From assembly GCF_051307045.1 (NCBI RefSeq), contig NZ_CP150452.1, forward strand, positions 992,001-1,056,000: a DNA stretch of 64,000 nt, read 5' to 3'. Positions 10,307 to 19,457 of the stretch are shown in pieces (position 1 is the stretch's first letter; the number at the start of each line of letters is the position of its first letter). Position numbers and translations under genes: made by a program. This stretch comes from Dryocola sp031988645. Its GTDB lineage: Bacteria; Pseudomonadota; Gammaproteobacteria; Enterobacterales; Enterobacteriaceae. The notes under the pieces are model-generated. The model was given only the letters and a program-made list of their open reading frames with translations, was not told where the DNA came from and did no database searches.

Positions 10307-10447
10307 CTTAGGCATGGCTGCAAAAATGACTCTGACTGATAATCCGTCCATTACAGGCAACGGGCGCAAGGAGCATAGTCTTCTTTTCGCGTCTCAAGTA
10401 GAATCAGTGCAGTAGGTTAGAAGGCTTAATTACTCCAGGAGACGGAA

Positions 10448-11072
10448 ATGTCATACAGTGGCGAACGAGATCAATTAGCACCCCATATGGGCCCTGGTGC
10501 CGATGGTGGTTGAACAGACATCACGTGGTGAGCGTTCATACGATATTTATTCCCGTCTGCTCAAGGAACGTGTCATCTTCATGACCGGACAGGTCGAAGA
10601 TCATATGGCTAACCTGATTGTGGCGCAGATGCTGTTTCTGGAAGCAGAAAACCCGGAAAAAGACATCTATCTCTACATTAACTCACCGGGTGGCGTAATT
10701 ACGGCAGGTATGTCGATCTACGACACCATGCAATTTATTAAACCGGACGTCAGCACTATCTGTATGGGACAGGCTTGTTCTATGGGCGCTTTCCTGCTGA
10801 CAGCCGGGGCGAAGGGTAAGCGTTTCTGCCTGCCTAACTCGCGGGTGATGATTCACCAACCGCTGGGCGGCTATCAGGGACAGGCGACGGACATCGAAAT
10901 TCATGCCCGCGAAATACTGAAAGTTAAAGCCCGTATGAATGAACTTATGGCGCAACACACCGGCAAATCTCTTGAAGAAATAGAGAGAGACACCGAGCGT
11001 GACCGTTTCCTCGCCGCCCACGAGGCGGTAGAGTATGGCTTAGTTGACTCGATCCTGACTCACCGTAACTAA
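10448..11072 (+). CDS. clpP: ATP-dependent Clp protease proteolytic subunit ClpP (single-base frameshift)
   Basis: Tetradecameric serine protease partnered by ClpX and ClpA. The ATG at 10448 encodes MSYSGERDQLAPHM; the frame then breaks because CATATGGGCCCTGG (GGGCCC 10489-10494) has one base more than expected CATATGGCCCTGG. Corrected length is 207 residues, the E. coli length. The catalytic Ser lies in GQACSMGAF, His in RVMIHQPLGG and Asp in ERDTERDRF. The residue before the catalytic Ser is Cys where E. coli has Ala. A start at 10497 in the second frame would remove the propeptide and is rejected. Confidence 0.93.
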
Positions 11073-11083
11073 TGCCCGAAAAC

Positions 11084-11120
11084 AGCGGGCCGTATACTAT
11101 AGTAAAAGTAGTGGCCCGCT
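11084..11120 (+). repeat. Inverted repeat in the clpP-clpX spacer
   Basis: AGCGGGCC at 11084-11091 and GGCCCGCT at 11113-11120 are perfect complements separated by a 21-base AT-rich loop. It sits just after the clpP stop, with no T run. It could attenuate or protect the clpP-clpX message. Confidence 0.45.
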
Positions 11121-11205
11121 GAGCGCATACGATTGGCTGTGCCGCAATAATGGCACTTGCGTCGTTCCAAACGGTGCAAAGAAACAGAAAAGAGGTTTTG
11201 ACTTT

Positions 11206-12480
11206 ATGACAGATAAGCGCAAAGACGGTTCAGGCAAACTTCTGTACTGCTCTTTTTGCGGCAAAAGCCAGCATGAAGTGCGCAAACTGATTGCCGGGCC
11301 GTCAGTGTATATCTGCGATGAGTGTGTCGACTTGTGTAACGACATCATTCGCGAAGAGATCAAAGAAGTGGCTCCGCACCGCGAGCGTAGCGCGCTGCCG
11401 ACGCCGCACGAAATCCGTCATCACCTGGATGACTACGTCATAGGCCAGGAACAGGCGAAAAAAGTCCTCGCCGTGGCGGTTTATAACCACTACAAACGCC
11501 TGCGCAACGGCGACAGCACCAACGGTATCGAACTGGGCAAAAGCAACATTTTGCTGATCGGGCCGACCGGTAGCGGGAAAACCCTGCTCGCCGAAACGCT
11601 GGCGCGTCTGCTGGACGTTCCCTTCACCATGGCAGACGCCACCACGCTTACCGAAGCGGGCTATGTGGGTGAAGATGTGGAAAACATCATCCAGAAACTG
11701 CTGCAGAAGTGCGACTACGACGTGCAAAAAGCGCAGCGCGGGATCGTCTATATCGATGAGATTGACAAAATCTCCCGCAAATCCGACAACCCGTCCATCA
11801 CCCGTGATGTTTCCGGTGAAGGCGTGCAGCAGGCGTTGCTGAAACTGATTGAAGGCACCGTGGCTGCGGTTCCGCCGCAGGGCGGACGCAAGCACCCGCA
11901 GCAGGAATTCCTGCAGGTTGATACCTCCAAGATTCTGTTTATCTGCGGCGGCGCGTTTGCCGGCCTCGACAAAGTGATCGCCAACCGTGTTGAAACCGGT
12001 TCGGGCATCGGCTTTGGCGCAACGGTAAAAGGCAAGTCTGAAAAAGCAAGCGAAGGCCAGCTGCTGGGCCAGGTCGAACCAGAAGATCTGATCAAGTTCG
12101 GTCTGATCCCTGAGTTCATCGGTCGTCTGCCGGTCGTCGCAACGCTGAGCGAACTGAGCGAAGAGGCCCTGATCCAGATCCTCAGAGAGCCGAAGAACGC
12201 CCTGACCAAGCAGTACCAGGCGCTGTTCAATCTGGAAGGCGTGGAGCTGGAGTTCCGCGACGAGGCGCTGGATGCTATCGCCAGGAAAGCGATGGCGCGT
12301 AAAACCGGCGCTCGTGGCCTGCGTTCCATCGTTGAAGGCGCGCTGCTCGATACCATGTACGACCTGCCTTCTATGGAAGACGTCGAAAAAGTGGTTATCG
12401 ATGAGGCGGTCATCGACGGCCAGACCAAGCCGCTGTTAATTTACGGCAAGCCGGAAGCGCAGCAGGCATCCGGTGAATAA
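11206..12480 (+). CDS. clpX: ATP-dependent Clp protease ATP-binding subunit ClpX
   Basis: AAA+ unfoldase that delivers substrates (ssrA-tagged proteins, RpoS and others) to ClpP. It has 424 residues, the E. coli length. The N-terminal zinc-binding domain uses Cys15, Cys18, Cys37 and Cys40. Walker A is GPTGSGKT (119-126), the GYVG pore loop is at 152-155, Walker B is IDEIDK and the RKH loop is in GGRKHPQQ. It is 133 bp downstream of clpP on the same strand and is followed by a strong terminator. Confidence 0.98.
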   Translation: MTDKRKDGSGKLLYCSFCGKSQHEVRKLIAGPSVYICDECVDLCNDIIREEIKEVAPHRERSALPTPHEIRHHLDDYVIGQEQAKKVLAVAVYNHYKRLRNGDSTNGIELGKSNILLIGPTGSGKTLLAETLARLLDVPFTMADATTLTEAGYVGEDVENIIQKLLQKCDYDVQKAQRGIVYIDEIDKISRKSDNPSITRDVSGEGVQQALLKLIEGTVAAVPPQGGRKHPQQEFLQVDTSKILFICGGAFAGLDKVIANRVETGSGIGFGATVKGKSEKASEGQLLGQVEPEDLIKFGLIPEFIGRLPVVATLSELSEEALIQILREPKNALTKQYQALFNLEGVELEFRDEALDAIARKAMARKTGARGLRSIVEGALLDTMYDLPSMEDVEKVVIDEAVIDGQTKPLLIYGKPEAQQASGE

Positions 12481-12510
12481 TTCGCCAAAATAACCAGTCA
12501 GTTAGTTGAA

Positions 12511-12540
12511 AAAGGGGGATTTTTATCCCCCTTTTATTTT
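12511..12540 (+). terminator. Rho-independent terminator after clpX
   Basis: Perfect stem AAAGGGGGAT / ATCCCCCTTT with a TTTT loop, then TATTTTT. Confidence 0.9.
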
Positions 12541-12556
12541 TCCTGCATTTCCGGCA

Positions 12557-12584
12557 TTGAATGCTCGGGAAACATCCCCATATA
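12557..12584 (+). promoter_or_regulatory. Sigma-32 heat-shock promoter of lon
   Basis: TTGAAT at 12557-12562 and CCCCATATA at 12576-12584 with a 13 bp spacer match the RpoH consensus and closely resemble the E. coli lon promoter. It lies about 80 bp before the lon start. Confidence 0.85.
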
Positions 12585-12664
12585 CTGACTTACTTGCTGG
12601 TGATGCCATGAGAGCGGAGGCATCGCCCCATCACCTGGCGGAAATTAAACTAAGAGAGAGCTCT

Positions 12665-15020
12665 ATGAATCCTGAGCGTTCTGAACGCATTGAAATCCCC
12701 GTATTGCCATTGCGCGATGTGGTGGTTTATCCGCACATGGTTATTCCACTGTTTGTCGGGCGTGAAAAATCCATTCGCTGCCTGGAAGCGGCCATGGACC
12801 ACGATAAAAAAATCATGTTGGTGGCGCAAAAAGAGGCCTCAACGGATGAGCCGGGTGTCAATGACCTGTTTTCGGTGGGTACCGTTGCATCCATTTTGCA
12901 GATGCTGAAACTGCCGGACGGCACGGTAAAAGTGCTGGTGGAAGGTTTACAGCGCGCGCGCATCACCACCCTGTCTGACAATGGCGACCATTTCGCAGCC
13001 CAGGCTGAATACCTCGACTCGCCGGTTATCGAAGAGCGCGAGCAGGAAGTCCTGGTACGCACGGCCATTAATCAGTTTGAAGGCTACATCAAGCTGAACA
13101 AAAAAATCCCGCCGGAAGTGCTGACGTCCCTTAACAGCATCGACGATCCTGCACGTCTGGCAGACACTATCGCCGCGCATATGCCGTTGAAATTAACGGA
13201 TAAACAGTCAGTGCTTGAGATGTCCGATATTAACGAACGTCTTGAATACCTGATGGCGATGATGGAGTCCGAAATCGATCTGCTGCAGGTTGAAAAACGC
13301 ATTCGCAACCGCGTTAAAAAGCAGATGGAAAAGAGCCAGCGCGAGTACTATCTGAATGAGCAAATGAAAGCGATTCAGAAAGAGCTGGGCGAAATGGACG
13401 ACGCGCCGGACGAAAACGAAGCGCTGAAACGCAAAATCGACGCGGCGAAAATGCCAAAAGAGGCACGCGAAAAAACCGAAGCGGAACTGCAAAAGCTGAA
13501 AATGATGTCGCCGATGTCCGCGGAAGCCACCGTGGTGCGCGGCTATATCGACTGGATGGTGCAGGTGCCGTGGAACGCGCGCAGCAAGGTGAAAAAAGAC
13601 CTGCGTCAGGCTCAGGAAGTTCTGGATACCGACCACTACGGCCTGGAACGCGTGAAAGATCGCATTCTGGAATACCTCGCCGTGCAAAGCCGCGTTAACA
13701 AGCTTAAAGGGCCAATCCTGTGCCTGGTAGGGCCTCCAGGGGTCGGTAAAACCTCCCTCGGCCAGTCCATCGCCAGAGCGACCGGGCGTAAATATATCCG
13801 TATGGCGCTGGGCGGCGTACGCGACGAAGCTGAAATCCGCGGCCACCGTCGTACCTATATTGGTTCGATGCCGGGCAAGCTGATTCAGAAAATGGCGAAA
13901 GTGGGCGTTAAAAACCCGCTGTTCCTGCTCGATGAAATCGACAAAATGTCTTCGGACATGCGTGGCGATCCGGCGTCTGCCCTGCTGGAAGTATTAGATC
14001 CGGAACAGAACGTGGCGTTCAACGACCACTATCTGGAAGTGGATTACGATCTCAGCGACGTGATGTTTGTCGCGACCTCTAACTCAATGAACATTCCGGC
14101 TCCGCTGCTGGACCGTATGGAGGTTATTCGTCTGTCCGGCTACACCGAAGACGAAAAGCTGAACATCGCCAAACAGCACCTGCTGCCGAAGCAAATTGAG
14201 CGAAACGCGCTGAAAAAAGACGAGCTGACGGTAGAAGATAGCGCCATTAGCGGCATTATCCGTTACTACACCCGCGAAGCCGGCGTGCGTAGCCTGGAGC
14301 GTGAAATCTCCAAACTGTGCCGTAAAGCGGTGAAACAGCTGCTGCTGGACAAGACGCTTAAGCACATCACCATCAACGGCGATAACCTGAAGGATTTCCT
14401 TGGGGTGCAGCGCTTTGATTACGGCCCGCGCGGACAGCGAAAACCGCGTAGGCCAGGTAACCGGCCTGGCGTGGACGGAGGTCGGCGGCGATCTGCTGAC
14501 TATTGAAACCGCGTGCGTGCCGGGTAAAGGCAAGCTGACCTACACCGGTTCCTTAGGTGAGGTTATGCAGGAGTCTATCCAGGCTGCGCTGACCGTGGTC
14601 CGCGCCCGCGCTGAAAAGCTGGGCATCAACGGCGACTTCTACGAAAAACGTGATATTCACGTTCACGTTCCGGAAGGCGCAACGCCGAAAGACGGCCCGA
14701 GCGCGGGTATCGCGATGTGTACCGCGCTTGTTTCCTGTCTGACAGGCAACCCGGTGCGTGCGGACGTAGCCATGACCGGCGAAATTACGCTGCGTGGCCA
14801 GGTTCTGCCGATCGGCGGTCTGAAAGAAAAACTGCTGGCGGCTCACCGCGGCGGCATTAAAACCGTGCTGATTCCGGACGACAATAAACGCGATCTGGAA
14901 GAGATTCCGGACAACGTGATTGCCGATCTGGACATTCATCCTGTGAAGCGCATTGAGGAAGTTCTGGCCCTTGCATTGCAGAATGAACCGTACGGAATGC
15001 AGGTTGTAACCGCAAAATAG
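12665..15020 (+). CDS. lon: ATP-dependent protease Lon (single-base frameshift)
   Basis: Homohexameric cytosolic AAA+ serine protease for misfolded proteins and regulators such as SulA and RcsA. The start MNPERSERIEIPVLPLRDVV at 12665 follows AAGAGAGAGC and matches E. coli. Walker A is GPPGVGKT, Walker B FLLDEIDKM; the Ser-Lys dyad lies in KDGPSAGIAM and GGLKEKLLAA. The frame breaks after QRFDYG: TACGGCCCGCGC replaces the expected TACGGCCGCGC (14423-14427). Corrected length is 784 residues, as in E. coli, ending GMQVVTAK. Confidence 0.94.
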
Positions 15021-15052
15021 TGACCTGACGCAAATACAGTCAATAAAAGCAG

Positions 15053-15089
15053 AGCTGGTAGGTGAATTGTCACTTGCCAGCTTTTTTTT
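15053..15089 (+). terminator. Rho-independent terminator after lon
   Basis: AGCTGG...CCAGCT stem, extended inward by AGGTGA / TCACTT with a wobble pair, followed by eight T residues. Confidence 0.88.
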
Positions 15090-15229
15090 GTATCGCTAAG
15101 TTAGACAGCGGTTGGGTAGGTCACCAACAACGGGTGTTGTGCGGTCATGACAGGCCTGATATAACTTCTGCGCGGTCGTACTTTGAAGGATACGGGTACG
15201 ATATAAATAATAACGAGAGGAAGAGAAGA

Positions 15230-15502
15230 GTGAATAAATCTCAACTGATAGACAAAATTGCCGCAGGTGCTGATATTTCTAAAGCTGCGGCTGGACGTGC
15301 GTTAGATGCTGTTATCGCTTCTGTTACTGAATCTCTGCAGTCAGGGGAAGACGTAGCGCTGGTAGGCTTTGGTACTTTTGCTGTTAAAGAGCGTGCTGCC
15401 CGTACAGGCCGTAACCCTCAAACGGGTAAAGAGATCACCATCGCCGCAGCGAAAGTCCCGGGTTTCCGTGCGGGTAAAGCGCTGAAAGACGCGGTTAACT
15501 GA
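15230..15502 (+). CDS. hupB: Nucleoid protein HU subunit beta
   Basis: DNA-bending histone-like protein of 90 residues, the E. coli length. It uses a GTG start at 15230 (VNKSQLIDKIAAGADISKAA), preceded by GAGAGGAAGAGAA; E. coli hupB also starts with GTG. The DNA-binding arm signature FGTFAVKERAARTGRNPQTG is intact. A longer ATG frame from 15062 has no homology and is rejected. Confidence 0.97.
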   Translation: MNKSQLIDKIAAGADISKAAAGRALDAVIASVTESLQSGEDVALVGFGTFAVKERAARTGRNPQTGKEITIAAAKVPGFRAGKALKDAVN

Positions 15503-15546
15503 GTTTTCGACCAGTTTATTGATATAAACCGTAAAGCTTTGTCAGG

Positions 15547-15573
15547 GGCGCATCATCAGATGTGCCTTTTTTG
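15547..15573 (+). terminator. Rho-independent terminator after hupB
   Basis: GGCGCATC / GATGTGCC stem (one G-T pair) with an ATCA loop and a T-rich tail, 45 bp after the hupB stop. Confidence 0.85.
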
Positions 15574-15731
15574 TTTTTGGCGTCCTAATTTTCCGTATCC
15601 CTGATGATTTGAGACGGGTTTCTTGTCACAATACCCTCTTGCGCGCAGTGGCGGAGTGACAGCGTTCGCAAGGATGCCATGACGACTGCGCAGGGTTTAC
15701 CAATTACACTACAGCGGAGTGTTGTTACACC

Positions 15732-17607
15732 ATGATGGACAATTTACGCGCGGCGGCAAACCACGTCGTGCTCAAGATCATTCTGGGTTTGATTATCGTG
15801 TCATTCATTTTGACTGGCGTGGGTAACTACCTGATTGGCGGCAGCGCCAATTACGCCGCAAAAGTGAATGGCCAGGAGATTGGTCGTGGGCAGTTCGAAA
15901 ATGCGGTAGCCAGCGAACGTAATCGCCAGCAACAGCAATTAGGTGAACAGTTCTCAGCGCTTGCTTCCAGCGAAGGCTACATGAAGCAGATGCGTCAGCA
16001 GGTGCTGTCTCGTATGATCGATGAGGCCCTGATGGACCAGTATGCCAGACACCTCGGTCTGGGCATCAGCGATGAACAAATCAAACAGGCTATTTTTAAA
16101 GAGCCTGCTTTCCAGAATAACGGCAAATTCGACAACGCCCGTTACAACGCCATCATCAGCAACATGGGCATGACGGCGGACCAGTACGCGCAGGCGCTGC
16201 GTAACCAGCTGACGACCCAGCAGCTCATCAGCGCCGTTGTAGGCACGGACTTTATGCTGACCGGCGAAACCGATGAGCTGGCCGCGCTGGTGGCCCAGCA
16301 ACGTCTGGTGCGTGAGGCAACCATTGATGTGAACGCGCTGGCCGCGAAGCAGGAGGTTTCCGAGCAGGAAATCAACAGCAGCTACGAGCAGAATAAGAAC
16401 GGCTATATCGCGCCTGAGCAGTTCAAAGTCAGCTACATCAAGCTGGATGCCGCCTCCATGCCGCAAACCGTGACCGACGCTGAGGTGCAGTCCTGGTACG
16501 ACCAGCATCAGGATGAGTTCACCCAGCCGCAGCGTAACCGCTACAGCGTGATTCAGACCAAAACGGAAGCGGAAGCGAAGGCCGTGCTGGACGCGCTTAA
16601 CAAAGGCGGCGACTTCGCGGCGCTGGCGAAAGAGAAATCAGCCGACATCATTTCCGCCCGTAACGGCGGCGATATGGGCTGGCTTGAGCCGGCCACAACG
16701 CCTGATGAGCTGAAAAACGCCGGTCTGAAAGACAAAGGGCCAGCTGTCAAAGGTGATCAAATCTTCCGTGGGCTTCCTGGTGGTTCGCCTGGATGATGTC
16801 CAGCCTGCGCAAACCAGGCCGCTGTCTGAAGTCCATGACGCGATTGCCGATAAGGTGAAGCAGGAGAAGGCGGTTGATGCTTACTACGCGCTGCAGCAGA
16901 AAGTAAGCGACGCGGCGAGCAACGACAACGAATCTCTGGCCGGCGCCGAGCAGGTGGCAGGCGTTAAGGCCGTGGAAACCGGCTGGTTCAGCCACGACAG
17001 CCTGCCGGCCGAGCTGAACTTTAAACCTGTTGCCGACGCTATCTTTAACGGCGGCCTGGTGGGTGAAAACGGCACGCCGGGAAGCAACTCTGACATCATC
17101 ACCGTCGACGGCGACCGGGCGTTCGTTCTGCGCGTCACTGAGCACAAAGCGGAAGCCGTTAAGCCTCTGTCTGAGGTGCGCGAGCAGGTTATCGCTCAGG
17201 TGAAGCATCAGAAAGCCGAACAGCAGGCGAAGATGGATGCCGACAAGCTGCTTAACGAGCTGAAACAGGGTAAAGGCGACGCCGCGATGCAGGCCGCAGG
17301 GCTAAGCTTCGGCGCGGCCAAAACGCTGTCCCGTACCGGGCAGGATCCGATAAGCCAGGCCGCCTTCACGCTGCCGTTACCGGCTAAAGATAAGCCGGCT
17401 TACGGCGTGGCTAACGACATGCAGGGCAACGTGGTGCTGTTGGCGTTGGATGAAGTGAAAGCCGGCACCATGCCTGCGGAACAGAAAAAAGCGATGGTGC
17501 AGGGGATAACCCAGAACAACGCCCAGATCGCCTTTGAAGCGCTGATGACCAATCTGCGCAAAGAAGCGAAGATTAAAATGGGCGACGTTGTCGACCAGCA
17601 GCAGTAA
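15732..17607 (+). CDS. ppiD: Periplasmic folding chaperone/peptidyl-prolyl isomerase-like PpiD (single-base frameshift)
   Basis: Membrane-anchored periplasmic chaperone at the Sec translocon. The N-terminus MMDNLRAAANHVVLKIILG leads into one TM anchor (residues about 15-35), then a SurA-like chaperone region and a parvulin domain (KSADIISARNGGDMGWLEPA). The frame breaks after GLKDKG: AAAGGGCCAGCTG replaces the expected AAAGGCCAGCTG (16737-16741). Corrected, it continues QLSKVIKSSVGFLVVRLDD and totals 624 residues against 623 in E. coli. Confidence 0.93.
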
Positions 17608-17651
17608 TCTTCAGCTTTACCCGCATTTCGTTGCAAGCTGATGCAACAACT

Positions 17652-17674
17652 AAAGGCCGCTTTCGCGGCCTTTT
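17652..17674 (+). terminator. Rho-independent terminator after ppiD
   Basis: AAAGGCCGC / GCGGCCTTT stem with a TTTC loop and a short T run. Confidence 0.82.
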
Positions 17675-17755
17675 CCACATTTTGATATCGACGATTGTTC
17701 AGGTTTTTTCCTCCCGCTAAGGTGGCGTTGCTGCTAAACACATGGAGGAAACAGC

Positions 17756-18133
17756 ATGAAGTCAGGAATAAAATCTTTTTATCTTGCCCTGGCGCTTATC
17801 GGTGCAGGCGCTTTTTCATCGGCCCATGCGGCTCCGGCCCCCGCGAAAAACGAGGCTGTCCAGCCTGCCGCTGGCAAGGGCGTGGTTAAAGCCTCTGAGC
17901 TTAAAGCCGGCGACGCAAAAACGACGGACGCCGGCGACGGCGTAGTGAGTATCAATACGGCAAGCGCTGAAGACCTGGCCCGGGCCATTAACGGCGTGGG
18001 GCTTAAAAAAGCCCAGGCCATCGTAAGCTATCGCGAAGAGTACGGGCCGTTTAAGGAGCTGGATCAGCTGCAGGAGGTGCCGGGAATCGGCATTGCGCTG
18101 GTGGAGCGTAACCGCGCCCATCTCAAACTTTGA
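17756..18133 (+). CDS. ybaV: ComEA-family helix-hairpin-helix protein YbaV
   Basis: This 125-residue exported protein has a Sec signal peptide (MKSGIKSFYLALALIGAGAF, cleavage near SAHA-AP), an Ala/Lys-rich linker, and a C-terminal ComEA-type double helix-hairpin-helix domain: INTASAEDLARAINGVGLKK, then VPGIGIALVERNRAHL. The family binds double-stranded DNA non-specifically and takes part in DNA uptake in competent bacteria; its enteric role is unproven. AGGAAACAGC precedes the ATG. Confidence 0.93.
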   Translation: MKSGIKSFYLALALIGAGAFSSAHAAPAPAKNEAVQPAAGKGVVKASELKAGDAKTTDAGDGVVSINTASAEDLARAINGVGLKKAQAIVSYREEYGPFKELDQLQEVPGIGIALVERNRAHLKL

Positions 18134-18182
18134 CAGATAGTGCGTATCGACTCGCGTAGTCAGAAACTTTTGCTACGCTAAA

Positions 18183-18214
18183 GAACAGGTCGTACCAGTT
18201 GGCGCGACCTGTTC
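18183..18214 (+). promoter_or_regulatory. FadR-like operator/inverted repeat upstream of fadM
   Basis: AACAGGTCGTACCAGTT (18184-18200) matches the FadR consensus AACWGGTCNGACCWGTT with one mismatch. It is embedded in a longer perfect inverted repeat, GAACAGGTCG (18183-18192) and CGACCTGTTC (18205-18214). fadM is a FadR target in E. coli. The repeat could also fold as a hairpin in RNA. Confidence 0.6.
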
Positions 18215-18252
18215 ATCTTACCTGCTAATTAAAATTAAAAGGTCATCGCGCT

Positions 18253-18651
18253 ATGCAGACTCAAATCAAAGTTCGCGGCTATCACATGGACGTCTACCAG
18301 CATGTGAATAACGCCCGCTACCTGGAATTTCTTGAAGAAGCCCGCTGGGAAGGGCTGGAGAAGACCACCGGCTTTCAGTGGATGACGGAGCACAACATCG
18401 CTTTTATCGTGGTGAACATTAATATCAGCTACCGGCGTCCCGCGGTGCTTGGCGACGTGCTGCGCATCACCAGCAGCCTGCAGCAGTTAAGCGGCAAAAG
18501 CGGCGTGTTAAGCCAGGTGATTACGCTTGAGCCGGAAGGACAGGCGGTGGCCGACGCCCTGCTGACCTTTGTTTGTATAGATCTGAAGACGCAGAAATCC
18601 GTGCCCATTGAGGGCGAACTGCGCGAGAAGCTGGAGCAAATGATGGGTTAA
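18253..18651 (+). CDS. fadM: Long-chain acyl-CoA thioesterase FadM
   Basis: Hot-dog-fold 4HBT-type thioesterase of 132 residues, formerly YbaW, which hydrolyses long-chain acyl-CoAs during beta-oxidation. The catalytic motif region YHMDVYQHVNNARYLEFLEE (residues 10-29) is typical, with Asp13 as the expected catalytic acid. It is convergent with queC, with a GC hairpin between them. Confidence 0.95.
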   Translation: MQTQIKVRGYHMDVYQHVNNARYLEFLEEARWEGLEKTTGFQWMTEHNIAFIVVNINISYRRPAVLGDVLRITSSLQQLSGKSGVLSQVITLEPEGQAVADALLTFVCIDLKTQKSVPIEGELREKLEQMMG

Positions 18652-18655
18652 AACC

Positions 18656-18681
18656 CAGGGCGTGGCAGGCCGCACGCCCTG
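18656..18681. terminator. Hairpin between convergent fadM and queC
   Basis: CAGGGCGTG / CACGCCCTG perfect 9 bp stem with an eight-base loop and no T run. It may act as a shared termination or 3'-end protection structure. Confidence 0.5.
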
Positions 18682-18689
18682 AACAGGAC

Positions 18690-19385
18690 TTATTTAAGCC
18701 CGGTTTTCTGCTTCATTGCGGCCATTACCCCCGGCTTGTCGGCCAGGTAGTGGTTCAGGCCCTTAGCGCGCAGGTTGCAGGCGGCGCATTCGCCGCAGCC
18801 GTCGCCCTGAATGCCGTTGTAGCAGGTCAGGGTTTGCGTGCGCACCAGCTCAAGCCGCTGCCAGTAGTCGGCCAGCGCCCAGGTTTGCGCTTTATCAAGC
18901 CACATCAGCGGCGTTTCAAAGCGGATATCGCGGGCCATGCCCAGGCTTACCGCGTGGTTTAGCGCTTTAACGAACTCGTCGCGGCAATCCGGATAGCCTG
19001 AGAAGTCAGTTTCGCACACGCCGGTAATCACCGCCTCGGCTTCCACCTGATAAGCATAAATAGCCGTGAGGGTCAGGAACAGGATGTTACGGCCCGGTAC
19101 GAAAGTGCTTGGAATGCCGTTTTCCTGAGGGTTGTAATCCGGCACCGGAATGCTGTCGCGGGTCAGGCTGCTGACGGCCAGTTCGTTAAGCACGGTGACA
19201 TCCAGCACTTTATGGGCGCGGGCACCCAGTTTCAGCGCCAGCTCACGCGCCACGTCAATTTCAGCGCGATGGCGTTGGCCATAATCAAACGTCACACAGT
19301 GAACTTCATCATACTGCTCTAAAGCCTGAATCAGGCAGGTGGTGGAATCTTGCCCGCCACTGAAGACGACGACCGCACGTTTCAT
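18690..19385 (-). CDS. queC: 7-cyano-7-deazaguanine synthase QueC
   Basis: ATP-dependent conversion of 7-carboxy-7-deazaguanine to preQ0 in queuosine biosynthesis. It has 231 residues, as in E. coli. The PP-loop SGGQDSTTCL lies at residues 9-18 and the C-terminal zinc site is a four-Cys cluster in CYNGIQGDGCGECAACNLR. Formerly ybaX. The frame is complete. Confidence 0.97.
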   Translation of the reverse strand: MKRAVVVFSGGQDSTTCLIQALEQYDEVHCVTFDYGQRHRAEIDVARELALKLGARAHKVLDVTVLNELAVSSLTRDSIPVPDYNPQENGIPSTFVPGRNILFLTLTAIYAYQVEAEAVITGVCETDFSGYPDCRDEFVKALNHAVSLGMARDIRFETPLMWLDKAQTWALADYWQRLELVRTQTLTCYNGIQGDGCGECAACNLRAKGLNHYLADKPGVMAAMKQKTGLK

Positions 19386-19457
19386 GAGTAATCCTGTAAG
19401 CCAAAAGTAATTTTACGCAGATATGGTAACGCCCCCGTGCGCGGCTGCCCAGCTTCT

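Noticed and set aside
15062..15229. In-frame N-terminal extension of hupB
   Set aside because: It crosses the lon terminator and promoter region; HU-beta is 90 residues with a GTG start in relatives.
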